From Rhizorhapis suberifaciens (lineage in GTDB: Bacteria > Pseudomonadota > Alphaproteobacteria > Sphingomonadales > Sphingomonadaceae): 64,000 bases of DNA. Below, piece after piece: positions 27,628 to 36,311 of this stretch; positions within the stretch are counted from its first letter, which is position 1; each line of letters begins with the position of its first letter. The translations under genes and the position numbers were made by a program. The DNA lies in the NCBI RefSeq assembly GCF_014200045.1, contig NZ_JACHOV010000003.1, positions 142,001-206,000 of the forward strand, in the 5' to 3' direction. Below the pieces are notes generated by a model. It searched no databases, was not told the origin of the DNA, and was given only the letters and a program-made list of their open reading frames with translations.

Positions 27628-28290
27628 TTACTGCCATTCGCGGAAAAAATGCGCCACGATCTGAGTGCGGTTCAGCATGCCGGTCCGTTCCATGATCGCT
27701 CGGATATGAACCTTGACCGTGCTTTCGCTGATATCCAGTTGGGACGCGATGGCCTTGTTGGATAGGCCGCGGGCAAGCAGTCGAAGCACGTCGAGCTGCC
27801 GCGGCGTCAGGATCGTATCACCGGCTCGCGTCTCAAGCATATCGGGCGCTGATCCTGCTTTGGGGGCGGCCACTCCATTTCCAAATATATTGGCCAAGAC
27901 TGCGCGAGGATAGATGATAAGCCCTTCCCGCATCAATTGAAGTGCGGCGATGGTCGGGGCCAATGCCACATCGCCGGTAATATAAGCGCCGACGCCAAGC
28001 TGAAGACTGTGTAGCATCTGAGTGACGTCATGAGGGCCGGACAAGAGCATCGTAGCGGCTCCCGGAAAGCGCAGCGTCAGTGTCTTCAGCCGCTCTCCGA
28101 ATTCCCGGGAACCGATGTCCTGACCTCCGGCTTGAAGGATCACAACCTCCGGATCCCCTTCGGGAGGCGGATCACTGCCAAGTTCCTCGAGATGGCCGCA
28201 GCCGGTGATGGAAATGGTCGCATTTTCACTGAAGCCGGCAAGAAGGCAGCTTCGGCTGAGCGGAGAAGGATCAACCAGCAGTACGCGCAC
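27628..28290 (-). CDS. LuxR-type regulator with degenerate receiver
   Basis: About 220 residues from GTG 28290 (GAAGGGGGAG upstream); the frame extends to TTG 28359. The receiver-like half begins VRVLLVDPSPLSRSCLLAGF, but the phosphoacceptor position reads VVILQAGG, with Gln instead of Asp, so it is unlikely to be controlled by phosphorylation. The C-terminal HTH is intact (LTPRQLDVLRLLARGLSNKAI...SESTVKVHIRAIMERTGM). It converges on the neighbouring LuxR gene and probably belongs to the same regulatory circuit. Confidence 0.86.
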   Translation of the reverse strand: MRVLLVDPSPLSRSCLLAGFSENATISITGCGHLEELGSDPPPEGDPEVVILQAGGQDIGSREFGERLKTLTLRFPGAATMLLSGPHDVTQMLHSLQLGVGAYITGDVALAPTIAALQLMREGLIIYPRAVLANIFGNGVAAPKAGSAPDMLETRAGDTILTPRQLDVLRLLARGLSNKAIASQLDISESTVKVHIRAIMERTGMLNRTQIVAHFFREWQ

Positions 28291-28352
28291 GCTTTCTCCC
28301 CCTTCCCGCTTCCGCCCAGTCTGTCCCCCGGGCCTCTCCAGCTCCAGCGCGG

Positions 28353-28463
28353 TCACCAAGGCCGCCGCTGTGCGTAGGCATCGCGCGAATTACTGTGAGA
28401 ACGAGAGCCTCCAGCCGTTTGGCGTTCGGCTTGTACCACGAGAAAATTCCGGATTGCTTTCAT
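28353..28463 (-). CDS. Small ORF upstream of LuxR-type gene, unknown
   Basis: A 36-codon frame starting MKAIRNFLVVQAERQ and ending QRRPW, with GGGAGG five bases before its ATG. It ends just upstream of (or overlapping, if TTG 28359 is used) the LuxR-type gene at 27628-28290, so it may be a leader peptide or small protein in the same transcript. I do not recognise it; the only support is the ribosome site and position. Confidence 0.3.
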   Translation of the reverse strand: MKAIRNFLVVQAERQTAGGSRSHSNSRDAYAQRRPW

Positions 28464-28677
28464 GCTTGCCTCCCACTTCAGTCCTGACATTCCAACCGGA
28501 CAAGCCGGGCCGAGACTGGCCAGCGGAAGATGCGAAACCCTGCCGTTCTCTGGGGTGTCGATATTCCCGTTTTCGCCCCCAAGGGGCAAAAGTTATTGGG
28601 GTACGGCGGTCAGGGCAAAATGGCTAATGCTAACGAGCTATGGTGGGTTAAAGGACAAAGGCAGGTCATTCTAATAA

Positions 28678-28710
28678 GGCCGCCATTCCGAATATCGCGG
28701 AATGGCGGCC
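28678..28710. terminator. Strong hairpin downstream of hemerythrin gene
   Basis: GGCCGCCATTCCG and CGGAATGGCGGCC form a perfect 13-bp stem with loop AATATCG, 37 bases after the stop of the minus-strand hemerythrin gene. No good T-tract follows on either strand, so it may be a processing or stability element rather than an intrinsic terminator. Confidence 0.5.
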
Positions 28711-28746
28711 CCTTTGCACCCGGATGACTAGTGGTCAAATAGTGCC

Positions 28747-29286
28747 CTAAGCCATAGCAGTCACAGGCTGACCGAATTCCAAGGATGCACCGCTCAATGA
28801 ACGAGTCACTGGAGTAGGCAACCCATTGGATTTGAATTCAGACTTCAGCTCCTCCTTACGCTGGCGAAGCCGTTCGCCAAGGCCAGTCAAGTCGACGCCC
28901 GCCGACTTGGCCTGCGCGAACATCCCACTGGATGGCCTTTCTTCTTCCTTTACGTGATGTTTTATTTCCTCCGACAGCACGGTCACCTTGGCGTCGAAAA
29001 AGTCGGCTGACGGACCGCTCTGCAAAAGCTCCGCAATCAACAGCTTTGCCCCGTCATGTTCGACATAGGCTTCATCCAGCACGTCGCCTTCGATTTTGCC
29101 GCGGAGCGCGGGATAGAAAATTTCTTCTTCAATCATCGTGTGAATGATCAATTCCATGCATATTTCTTCAGCCAGCCTTTGCTTCCGATCATCTCCACGG
29201 GCTTTTTCGAACTGCTCAAACAGGTCCTCCACCTTTCGGTGGTCTTCCTTCAGCATCGCAATCGCATCCAACTTCTTGGTAGGCAT
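28747..29286 (-). CDS. Hemerythrin HHE-domain protein
   Basis: 179 residues starting MPTKKLDAIAMLKEDHRKVE. Iron-binding His/Glu residues lie in the helices EDHRKVEDLFEQF, ELIIHTMIEEEIFYPAL, EHDGAKLLIAELL and EIKHHVKEEERPS, a complete four-helix HHE bundle for a di-iron site. Such proteins bind O2, NO or peroxide or store iron. The C-terminal 40 residues are a basic, coiled extension. ATG 29286 fits the family start. The phasin-like gene lies about 100 bases upstream on the same strand, a pairing that suggests a stress role. Confidence 0.9.
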   Translation of the reverse strand: MPTKKLDAIAMLKEDHRKVEDLFEQFEKARGDDRKQRLAEEICMELIIHTMIEEEIFYPALRGKIEGDVLDEAYVEHDGAKLLIAELLQSGPSADFFDAKVTVLSEEIKHHVKEEERPSSGMFAQAKSAGVDLTGLGERLRQRKEELKSEFKSNGLPTPVTRSLSGASLEFGQPVTAMA

Positions 29287-29385
29287 TTCCTGTCCTCCGG
29301 TTGGCCACCCACTGACAAAAGAAAGCCGGAGAGGCTTGCTTCGTTCCGTTCGTTCCATCCGATTTCCGAAAATGGCGACGTCCAA

Positions 29386-29847
29386 TCAGATGCGTTTCTT
29401 CCGCTTCAGCCGCTTGGCGTTGCTCGTCGCACGGCGATGAACCGGCGCCAGCGCCTTGCCTGCGGCGGCCGAAGCACGAGCACCCATGCGGGAAGAGCGG
29501 CGGGCCAACCGATCGGCTTCCACGGCTGTCGGTAATCGTACTGCAGCAGCTATAGCGCCAATAAGCATCCAATTGGCGAGGACGTCCGATTGAATGGCGT
29601 AAAGGTCAGCGAAGGCTGCTCTACCCGCGCGCGAAAAGGCATCCACCTTTTCCGGCACCATTCGGCTCAATTCGGCATAGTCTCCCTGAAGCGGATCTCG
29701 CACCGCCTCTGCGATCGATCCACAACGGCTGTGGATGACGTGCGCCGATGCACCCATCATTTCGCTATATTTCAGTCCAGCGGTCGCTAGTTCCATGCCG
29801 CTGGTCCACATGTCGGTCCAAAGAGAAAATGGATTCCATTTCATCAT
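29386..29847 (-). CDS. Phasin-like small helical protein
   Basis: 153 residues starting MMKWNPFSLWTDMWTSGMEL, with AAGGA before the double ATG (29842-29847). The helical, Ala-rich middle (VDAFSRAGRAAFADLYAI) resembles phasins, which coat polyhydroxyalkanoate granules, and the C-terminus is very basic (RRATSNAKRLKRKKRI), as in granule-DNA linker proteins. No PHA synthase is nearby, so this assignment rests on composition and pattern only. Confidence 0.55.
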   Translation of the reverse strand: MMKWNPFSLWTDMWTSGMELATAGLKYSEMMGASAHVIHSRCGSIAEAVRDPLQGDYAELSRMVPEKVDAFSRAGRAAFADLYAIQSDVLANWMLIGAIAAAVRLPTAVEADRLARRSSRMGARASAAAGKALAPVHRRATSNAKRLKRKKRI

Positions 29848-30000
29848 ATTTCCTTTGGAGGAATGTGAGCCGATCGGTCTCCCCGGCGAAAATAAAATAA
29901 AGCTTAAAGCATCGTGCGGTTCCGCACGCTCATCGGCCTCGGGCGGAACTCTCGCTTCCGTCAGCCATTCTTCCCGCTTGGGTGAATAGATGGACATCTT

Positions 30001-32292
30001 ATGAACCAAGAAACGGCGATGGCGTCTGACAGCGGCAAGAAAGCCTTTGAACAGGCAATTGGATCGACGATAATCCTAAACGCCTTGCCTATGGGCGTAT
30101 TTTGCTGCGACCGGGACGGCCTGATCCGCTATTATAATGAGCGCGCCGCAGAGCTTTGGGGTTTCGAGCCTGAGTTGGGCGATCCCAATCGCCTCTTCAA
30201 CCCGGCCAAACGACTGTTCGACCCAAATGGGGAGCCATTGTCTGCAGACAAAACGCCCATGGCCGAAGCTTTAAAGAACGGCAAACCGGTTCGCGACCGA
30301 CATCTTCTTATCGGACGCCCAAATGGAGAGCGGCTACTGGTCCTCGTCAATGTCGATCCCTTGTTCGATGATGAGGGAAAATTGGCTGGTGCGGTCAATT
30401 GCTTTCAGGACATCTCCGATCTGGCCGATACGCAGGAGGCGCTTAAAAATCGCACGGATGACCTCATCAAGGCAGAGGAACGCACCCGCCGGAGCGAACA
30501 GCATTTTCGCGACGTGCTCGATGCGCTGCCGGCAGCCGTCTACACAACCGATCCTCAAGGACGGATTACTTACTACAACCAGGCCTGTGTAGAATTGTCC
30601 GGCCGGACCCCGGCGCTGCTGAGTGATGAATGGTGCGTCTCCTGGAAGCTGTATCACCTCGATGGAAGGCCAATGCCCCACAATGAATGTCCAATGGCGA
30701 TCACGATCAAGGAGAAGCGGGCAATCCGGGGCGAGGAAGCTATCGCCGAGCGTCCCAATGGCGCGCAAGTCCGCTTCGCGCCATGGCCAACGCCTTTGTT
30801 CGATGCTGATGGGAAACTGACAGGCGCGGTCAACATGCTGATCGATATAACCGAACGCCACGCCGCTGAGGTGCAGTCCGCTCATCTCGCGGCCATCGTA
30901 TCGTCCTCTGACGATGCTATCGTCAGCAAGACGCTGGACGGACGAATCCGGTCCTGGAACGCCGGCGCCACCAGGCTCTTCGGTTACACTCCTGAAGAAA
31001 TGATAGGCGAGCCGATCATCAAGATCATTCCACTCGAACTACGATCCGAAGAAGACGAAATCATTGCGCGACTACGACGCGGCGAACGCATTGAGCATTT
31101 CGAGACCGAAAGAGTGACGAAGACCGGCGAACGAGTACATGTGTCGCTGACCGTCTCCCCCGTTCACGACAAGTACGGGCGAGTCATCGGTGCTTCGAAG
31201 GTGGCGCGAGACATTACCGAACGAAAGCGAGCCGAGGAAATGCAGCGCCTGCTGATGGGAGAGTTGAACCATCGCGTCAAAAACACGCTGGCGACGGTCC
31301 AATCGATCGCCAACCAGATGGCGCGGAGCATCCGTTCGCCATCCGAATTCGCCGCCGGATTTGCGGGACGCATTCAGGCGCTGGCCTGCGCCCATGGCCT
31401 GCTCACCCAAAGCGCTTGGCAGGGAGCCTCCATGCTCCCCCTGGTTCGCGACCAATTATTGGTCGATGGGGAAAAGGACGACCGCATCTCATTTTCTGGG
31501 CCGCCGATCCAGCTTGAACCCCAGCCTGCATTGCATCTCGCACTGGTGCTGCATGAACTTGGCACCAACGCACGTAAATATGGTGCATTGTCGACGCCCG
31601 AGGGCCGCCTCTCCATTGACTGGGAGGTCCGCTCAAATCAGGGACGCCACCTATTGCTTTGGTGGCGTGAAAGCGGGGGGCCAGAGGTAATCGCACCGCA
31701 AGAAAGCGGTTTTGGAACGACGCTTATTGAAAAGAGCCTGGCTTCAGATGGAGGGCAGGCAACTGTTCGTTATCGCGCCCAGGGTTTGGAATGCGACATC
31801 GTTCTGCCCCTGCCCGAACGGGCAACGCAGATATTTTCGCGCACGCTCTCCCCTGACGTTCCTGCCTCACCTGCGTCAAAGCCCTCAGAACCGCCCACTG
31901 TCCTCCGCAACGCGCGGGTGCTGCTGATAGAGGACGAACCCCTTATCGCCATGGACATGGCCGACACTTTGGCGGAAGCGGGATGCATTGTCGTCGGGAC
32001 CGCGCCTACAGTGCCTGAAGCCATGCGCCTCATCGCGAACAGCGAATTCGATGCAGCACTGCTTGATGCCAATCTTGGCGGCGAACCGGTGGACGAGGTT
32101 GCGGCCGCCCTGACCCGCAAAGGGAAGCCCTTTGCATTCGTGACCGGATATGGGCGGGACACTTTGCCAGAGGCCTTCCGGCAAGCTCCCCTGGTAAACA
32201 AGCCGCTGATGCGGGATGCCGCCATTCATGCTATCGAAGGCCTCCTGGCTCAGGACAATGACATATTGCAACTTCGACCCAAAAAGGCCTGA
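30001..32292 (+). CDS. Multi-PAS HWE-type histidine kinase with C-terminal receiver
   Basis: 763 residues: three PAS domains (about 25-145, 165-290, 295-410), an HWE/HisKA_2 dimerization domain with phosphorylated His in ELNHRVKNTLATVQSIANQM (about 423), an ATPase with VLHELGTNARKYGALS, and a receiver domain (about 640-750; LLIEDEPLIAMDMAD, AALLDANLGG). This hybrid layout is common in alphaproteobacterial general stress or light-response kinases. No partner response regulator or sigma-EcfG gene is adjacent, so the target is unknown. No LOV-type NCRFLQ Cys motif is present, so it is not a blue-light sensor. Confidence 0.92.
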   Translation: MNQETAMASDSGKKAFEQAIGSTIILNALPMGVFCCDRDGLIRYYNERAAELWGFEPELGDPNRLFNPAKRLFDPNGEPLSADKTPMAEALKNGKPVRDRHLLIGRPNGERLLVLVNVDPLFDDEGKLAGAVNCFQDISDLADTQEALKNRTDDLIKAEERTRRSEQHFRDVLDALPAAVYTTDPQGRITYYNQACVELSGRTPALLSDEWCVSWKLYHLDGRPMPHNECPMAITIKEKRAIRGEEAIAERPNGAQVRFAPWPTPLFDADGKLTGAVNMLIDITERHAAEVQSAHLAAIVSSSDDAIVSKTLDGRIRSWNAGATRLFGYTPEEMIGEPIIKIIPLELRSEEDEIIARLRRGERIEHFETERVTKTGERVHVSLTVSPVHDKYGRVIGASKVARDITERKRAEEMQRLLMGELNHRVKNTLATVQSIANQMARSIRSPSEFAAGFAGRIQALACAHGLLTQSAWQGASMLPLVRDQLLVDGEKDDRISFSGPPIQLEPQPALHLALVLHELGTNARKYGALSTPEGRLSIDWEVRSNQGRHLLLWWRESGGPEVIAPQESGFGTTLIEKSLASDGGQATVRYRAQGLECDIVLPLPERATQIFSRTLSPDVPASPASKPSEPPTVLRNARVLLIEDEPLIAMDMADTLAEAGCIVVGTAPTVPEAMRLIANSEFDAALLDANLGGEPVDEVAAALTRKGKPFAFVTGYGRDTLPEAFRQAPLVNKPLMRDAAIHAIEGLLAQDNDILQLRPKKA

Positions 32293-32299
32293 GGACTGA

Positions 32300-32995
32300 T
32301 CAGGCCGCGAGGCTGGACGCCACCACCGGCGCAACATGCCTTACGATGATATCGACGCCCTGTGCGTTGGGGTGAATGCCGTCCTCTAACAATAGATCTC
32401 GCTGGCCCGTCACATCCTTCAGGAAAAAGGGATATAGCGGCACGGAGTGTTTCTTGGCGAGATCGGGGTAAATGGCATTGAACGCATCCGCATAGTCCTT
32501 GCCGAGATTGGGTGCGGCGAGCATCCCTGTCAGCATGGCGTGGATATGGCGTTTATCCAATTCGTTCAGGATAGCATCGAGATTGGCGCGTGTTTGCTCA
32601 GGGCTAAGCCCGCGCAGCATATCATTGCCGCCAAGGCCGACGATCACCAGATCGGGTTTGCGCGGCAGGCCGTCGAGCGTGAAGGCCAACCGCTGCAGCC
32701 CAGCGGCGCTGGTGTCACCGGAAACTCCGGCGTTGTGGACATAGGCATCAAGACCCTTTCTGCTTAAGGCACGTTGCAATTCGGGAGCGAAGCCTTCGCC
32801 TTGCTTCAACCCATATCCGGCATAAAGACTGTCGCCAAAGACCACGACCAGTCGCGAATGTTCAGCGGAATGGTCCGATCGTGCGGGCGACCTCTTGACC
32901 TGCGTCCGATCCGAAGCGGCCTTGTCATCCGAACAGCCCGCCACCAATTGGAAAAGCAACGGCGCCAACGCATAATAGAATAACTTTCCGGCCAA
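32300..32995 (-). CDS. tesA: SGNH-type arylesterase/thioesterase I, lipoprotein
   Basis: About 231 residues. Family blocks are VFGDSLYAGYGL (catalytic Ser), VSGDTSAAG, GLGGNDMLRG and DGIHPNAQG (Asp/His), as in E. coli TesA. The N-terminus has a lipoprotein signal ending LVAGC. TTG 32995 has GGGAAGGA upstream and is preferred; ATG 33013 would add six residues and overlap the start codon of the divergent ABC gene. The tesA-ybbA-ybbP divergent arrangement is widely conserved. Confidence 0.88.
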   Translation of the reverse strand: MAGKLFYYALAPLLFQLVAGCSDDKAASDRTQVKRSPARSDHSAEHSRLVVVFGDSLYAGYGLKQGEGFAPELQRALSRKGLDAYVHNAGVSGDTSAAGLQRLAFTLDGLPRKPDLVIVGLGGNDMLRGLSPEQTRANLDAILNELDKRHIHAMLTGMLAAPNLGKDYADAFNAIYPDLAKKHSVPLYPFFLKDVTGQRDLLLEDGIHPNAQGVDIIVRHVAPVVASSLAA

Positions 32996-33011
32996 GGAGC
33001 ATCCTTCCCTC

Positions 33012-33713
33012 ATGCATGGCACAACCGACCAGTCCACTATTGCGATCCGCGCGCGCAATGTCACGCTCTCGCTCGGTACACGGGATGCACCGGTACAGAT
33101 ATTACGGAACATAGATCTGGACATCATGCGCGGGGAAAGCCTGGCCATTCTGGGTGCATCGGGATCGGGCAAGTCATCGCTGATGGCGACCTTATCCGGC
33201 CTGGAGTCCGCCACCAATGGTGAGATCATGGTCGCTGGCCAGAATTACGGCGTGCTGGACGAAGACGACCTTGCCCGCGCCCGGCGAGGACGGGTCGGTA
33301 TCGTGCTGCAATCCTTTCACCTGCTGCCAACAATGACGGCGCTTGAAAATGTGGCGGTGCCGCTGGAACTCGCGGGTTTCGCCGAACCCTTCCCAAGGGC
33401 CAAAGCCGAGCTGAAGGCAGTGGGTTTGGACCACCGCGTTTACCATTATCCAGCACAACTTTCAGGCGGTGAGCAACAGCGCGTGGCGATCGCGCGCGCC
33501 GTCGCGCCCGGACCGGATATCATCTTCGCCGACGAACCGACTGGCAATCTGGATGCGGCCACTGGATCGGCCATCATCGACCTGCTGTTCGAAAGGCGGG
33601 CCGCCACGAACGCGACATTGGTCATAATCACGCATGATTCCCTGCTTGCGGAGCGATGCGACAGGATCGTGCAGATGCGCGACGGCCAGATCATCTCGGA
33701 CCGCCTGAGATGA
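33012..33713 (+). CDS. ABC transporter ATP-binding protein (YbbA/LolD-like)
   Basis: 233 residues with Walker A GASGSGKSSLMATL, Q-loop VLQSFHLLPTMTA, ABC signature LSGGEQQRVAIARAV and Walker B IIFADEPTGNLDAATG. The MacB/LolD class couples to FtsX-type permeases. Divergent to tesA and overlapping the permease gene by ATGA, it matches the ybbA-ybbP unit. Substrate unknown; lipoprotein or toxic lipid extraction is often proposed. Confidence 0.93.
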   Translation: MHGTTDQSTIAIRARNVTLSLGTRDAPVQILRNIDLDIMRGESLAILGASGSGKSSLMATLSGLESATNGEIMVAGQNYGVLDEDDLARARRGRVGIVLQSFHLLPTMTALENVAVPLELAGFAEPFPRAKAELKAVGLDHRVYHYPAQLSGGEQQRVAIARAVAPGPDIIFADEPTGNLDAATGSAIIDLLFERRAATNATLVIITHDSLLAERCDRIVQMRDGQIISDRLR

Positions 33714-36232
33714 AAGCACTGGGTTGGAGGGCCAGCTGGGCGATTGCACGCCGGGACCTGCATGCCAATTTCCGTGGCCTGCGCCTGCTGTTCATCTGCC
33801 TCTTTCTTGGCGTGGCGACGCTCGCCGCCATAGGGAGCCTGACAGCGGCAATCACTGGCGAACTGGCGATAAAAGGCCAAGCGTTACTGGGCGGCGACAT
33901 TGAAATTGCTATGATGCAGCGGGAAGCCAGTGACGCTGAAAAGGCACAGCTCCGCCAAACTGGCCAGCTAAGCGAGACAATTCGCATGCGCGCCATGGCC
34001 CAGCGCCATGGCCAAAGCAACAACGGGCCGGCTGCTGTTCTGACCGAGCTGAAAGGCGTTGATTCAGCTTACCCTCTTTATGGCCGCCTCAGCCTTCGCC
34101 AGGGCGCGCACAAGCACCCGTTGCGGCCCGATGAGCTGGTTGTCGGCCAATCGCTTATCGATCGGCTCGATGTGCGTCCCGGCGACCGGCTCCATTATGG
34201 GGAAGCGGTATTCACCATTCGCGATGTGATTGCAGAAGAGCCCGATCGCGTCGGCGAGGGATTCACATTGGGCCCGGTTGCGATCACCTCCCTGGAAGGG
34301 CTGCGGCGGACGATGCTTATCCAGCCCGGCAGTCTTTTTGAAAGCAAATATCGTATCAAGCTACGCCCAGGACAGGATGCACATAAAACCAGGGAAGCAT
34401 TGGAGGCGCGCTTTCCTTCGACAGGCTGGGAGTTCAAGGACCGGGATCGCGCCGCTCCCGGAGCCAATCGCTTTTTTGAGCGGATGGGCCAGTTCCTCTC
34501 GCTCATTGGACTAACTGCCCTGCTCATTGCCGGAATTGGGGTAAGCAACGGTGTCTCGTCTTATCTCACCATGAAGAGAAGCAGCATTGCGACGCTCAAG
34601 GTCCTGGGAGCAACATCCGCGGACATCACGCGCATCTACCTGTTGCAGACCGGAGCAGTGGCCTTGGTCGCCATAGGCTGCGGCTTGGTCGCAGGTGCGC
34701 TGTTGCCCCCGGTCATCATATGGCTAGCGCAGGACATGCTGCCGGTGCAGCCGGGCATGACGCTTCATCCCCTGCCGCTGCTGAAAAGCGCCGCCTATGG
34801 ACTGCTGATCGCGCTTATCTTTGCCCTCCCCCCGCTGTCACGGGCCAGAACAGAACCCGCCGCCGCATTATTCCGCGCGTCGGTGGAGCGTCGCGCGAGG
34901 GTCGGCTGGAGGAGCCTTATCGGGAGCGTGGCTGCGACTGCCGGGGTTGTCTTTCTCGCCTTGGGGACGGCGGACGAGCCCCTCTTCTCCGCAACCGTGC
35001 TGGGGGCGACAGCGGCCGTGTTGTTGTTGCTGCTCGCCATCGGCTGGAGCGTAAGGCGCATTGCCGCAGCAGCCCCACGGCCAAGGCGCCCATTATGGCG
35101 GCTTGCGGTCGCCAATCTGCATCGGCCGGGCTCGCAGACGCCGGCGCTCGTGATTGCGTTGGGATTGGCTCTGACCCTCTTCGTGACGCTGGCCGGTATT
35201 CAGACCAGTCTGGACGCGGAGATACAACGCACCGTTCCGGAGCGCGCGCCCAACCAGTTCGTCCTCGACATTCCCGCAGAGCGGGAGGGCGAGTTCCGGA
35301 ATCTGGTGGCGGCAAGCGCGCCGGAAGCGGAACTCAACATTGTACCGGCGCTGCGCGGCACGATCGTGGCTTATGGCGGCCAGCGAGTAGCCGACCTCAA
35401 TGAACTGCCCGACGGCGCATGGTTTCTGCGCGGTGAGCGAGGCGTCACTTACAGCGATATCCTTCCGGAAGGCAGCGATCTGGTGGAGGGGCAATGGTGG
35501 CCCCGGAATTACCGGGGACCTCCGCTCGTCTCCCTGGATCGTGAAGCGGCGAAGGTCATGGGCATCGGCATCGGCGATAGGCTGACGGTCAGCGTCCTCG
35601 GGCGAGAGATCGAGGCGCGCGTCGCATCCCTGCGGCAGGTGAATTGGGATACGATGGGCTTCAACTACATCATTGTTTTTTCGCCCAACGCGCTGAAGAA
35701 CGCTCCGCACAGCCTGGCCGCCACCATAACCATGGACAAGAGCCGCGACGCCGCCGTGCAACGCGCGTTGCTCGCCGCCTTCCCCTCGATTTCCATCATA
35801 GCGGTGAACGAAATAGTGGCTCAAGTCAGCACGCTTCTCCGCCAGATGTCGAGCGCCATCATCGCGGCCGCTTCAGTCGCGATCCTTGCGGGGATTGCCG
35901 TTTTGATAGGAGCGATTGCCGCGTCGCGGCAGGTACGGAGCTATGACAGTGTGATCATGAAGATATTGGGTGCGACACGGTTGCAGATATTGGGCGCCCA
36001 GGCGCTGGAATATCTGCTGCTGGCGCTGGTTCTGACGCTGGTATCGCTGGCGTTCGGCCTGTCGGCGGCCTGGTATGTCATCGTTCGTGTGTTTGAATTC
36101 AGCTGGGCCCCGGACTGGTGGGTCGTGATGGGAACGCTGGGGGCGGGTGCAATCGTGACCCTGGGAATCGGACTGCTGGCTTCGCTGCCGCTGATATCCG
36201 TGCCGCCTTCAAGAGCCTTGCGAGCCCTTTGA
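33710..36232 (+). CDS. FtsX-family ABC transporter permease (YbbP-like)
   Basis: 840 residues with about ten membrane helices: one N-terminal helix, a large periplasmic domain (about 60-250), a core of helices, a second periplasmic domain and C-terminal FtsX helices (VSTLLRQMSSAIIAAASVAI, LLLALVLTLVSLAFGLSAAWY). This duplicated layout is that of YbbP. ATG 33710 overlaps the ATPase stop codon, so the two are translationally coupled. Open frame from 33656 overlaps the ATPase gene and is not used. Confidence 0.92.
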   Translation: MKALGWRASWAIARRDLHANFRGLRLLFICLFLGVATLAAIGSLTAAITGELAIKGQALLGGDIEIAMMQREASDAEKAQLRQTGQLSETIRMRAMAQRHGQSNNGPAAVLTELKGVDSAYPLYGRLSLRQGAHKHPLRPDELVVGQSLIDRLDVRPGDRLHYGEAVFTIRDVIAEEPDRVGEGFTLGPVAITSLEGLRRTMLIQPGSLFESKYRIKLRPGQDAHKTREALEARFPSTGWEFKDRDRAAPGANRFFERMGQFLSLIGLTALLIAGIGVSNGVSSYLTMKRSSIATLKVLGATSADITRIYLLQTGAVALVAIGCGLVAGALLPPVIIWLAQDMLPVQPGMTLHPLPLLKSAAYGLLIALIFALPPLSRARTEPAAALFRASVERRARVGWRSLIGSVAATAGVVFLALGTADEPLFSATVLGATAAVLLLLLAIGWSVRRIAAAAPRPRRPLWRLAVANLHRPGSQTPALVIALGLALTLFVTLAGIQTSLDAEIQRTVPERAPNQFVLDIPAEREGEFRNLVAASAPEAELNIVPALRGTIVAYGGQRVADLNELPDGAWFLRGERGVTYSDILPEGSDLVEGQWWPRNYRGPPLVSLDREAAKVMGIGIGDRLTVSVLGREIEARVASLRQVNWDTMGFNYIIVFSPNALKNAPHSLAATITMDKSRDAAVQRALLAAFPSISIIAVNEIVAQVSTLLRQMSSAIIAAASVAILAGIAVLIGAIAASRQVRSYDSVIMKILGATRLQILGAQALEYLLLALVLTLVSLAFGLSAAWYVIVRVFEFSWAPDWWVVMGTLGAGAIVTLGIGLLASLPLISVPPSRALRAL

Positions 36233-36263
36233 TATTCCTCCGCAGCGAGGAACTGACCGGCAG

Positions 36264-36299
36264 AAAAAAAGTCCCGGCTCGACGAGGATGAGCCGGGAC
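36264..36299 (-). terminator. Rho-independent terminator for the TonB receptor gene
   Basis: GTCCCGGCTC (36271-36280) pairs perfectly with GAGCCGGGAC (36290-36299) around GACGAGGAT, and the A7 tract at 36264-36270 reads as U7 on the minus strand. It lies 12 bases beyond the stop of the minus-strand receptor gene. Confidence 0.93.
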
Positions 36300-36311
36300 C
36301 AGGAGAGATGG

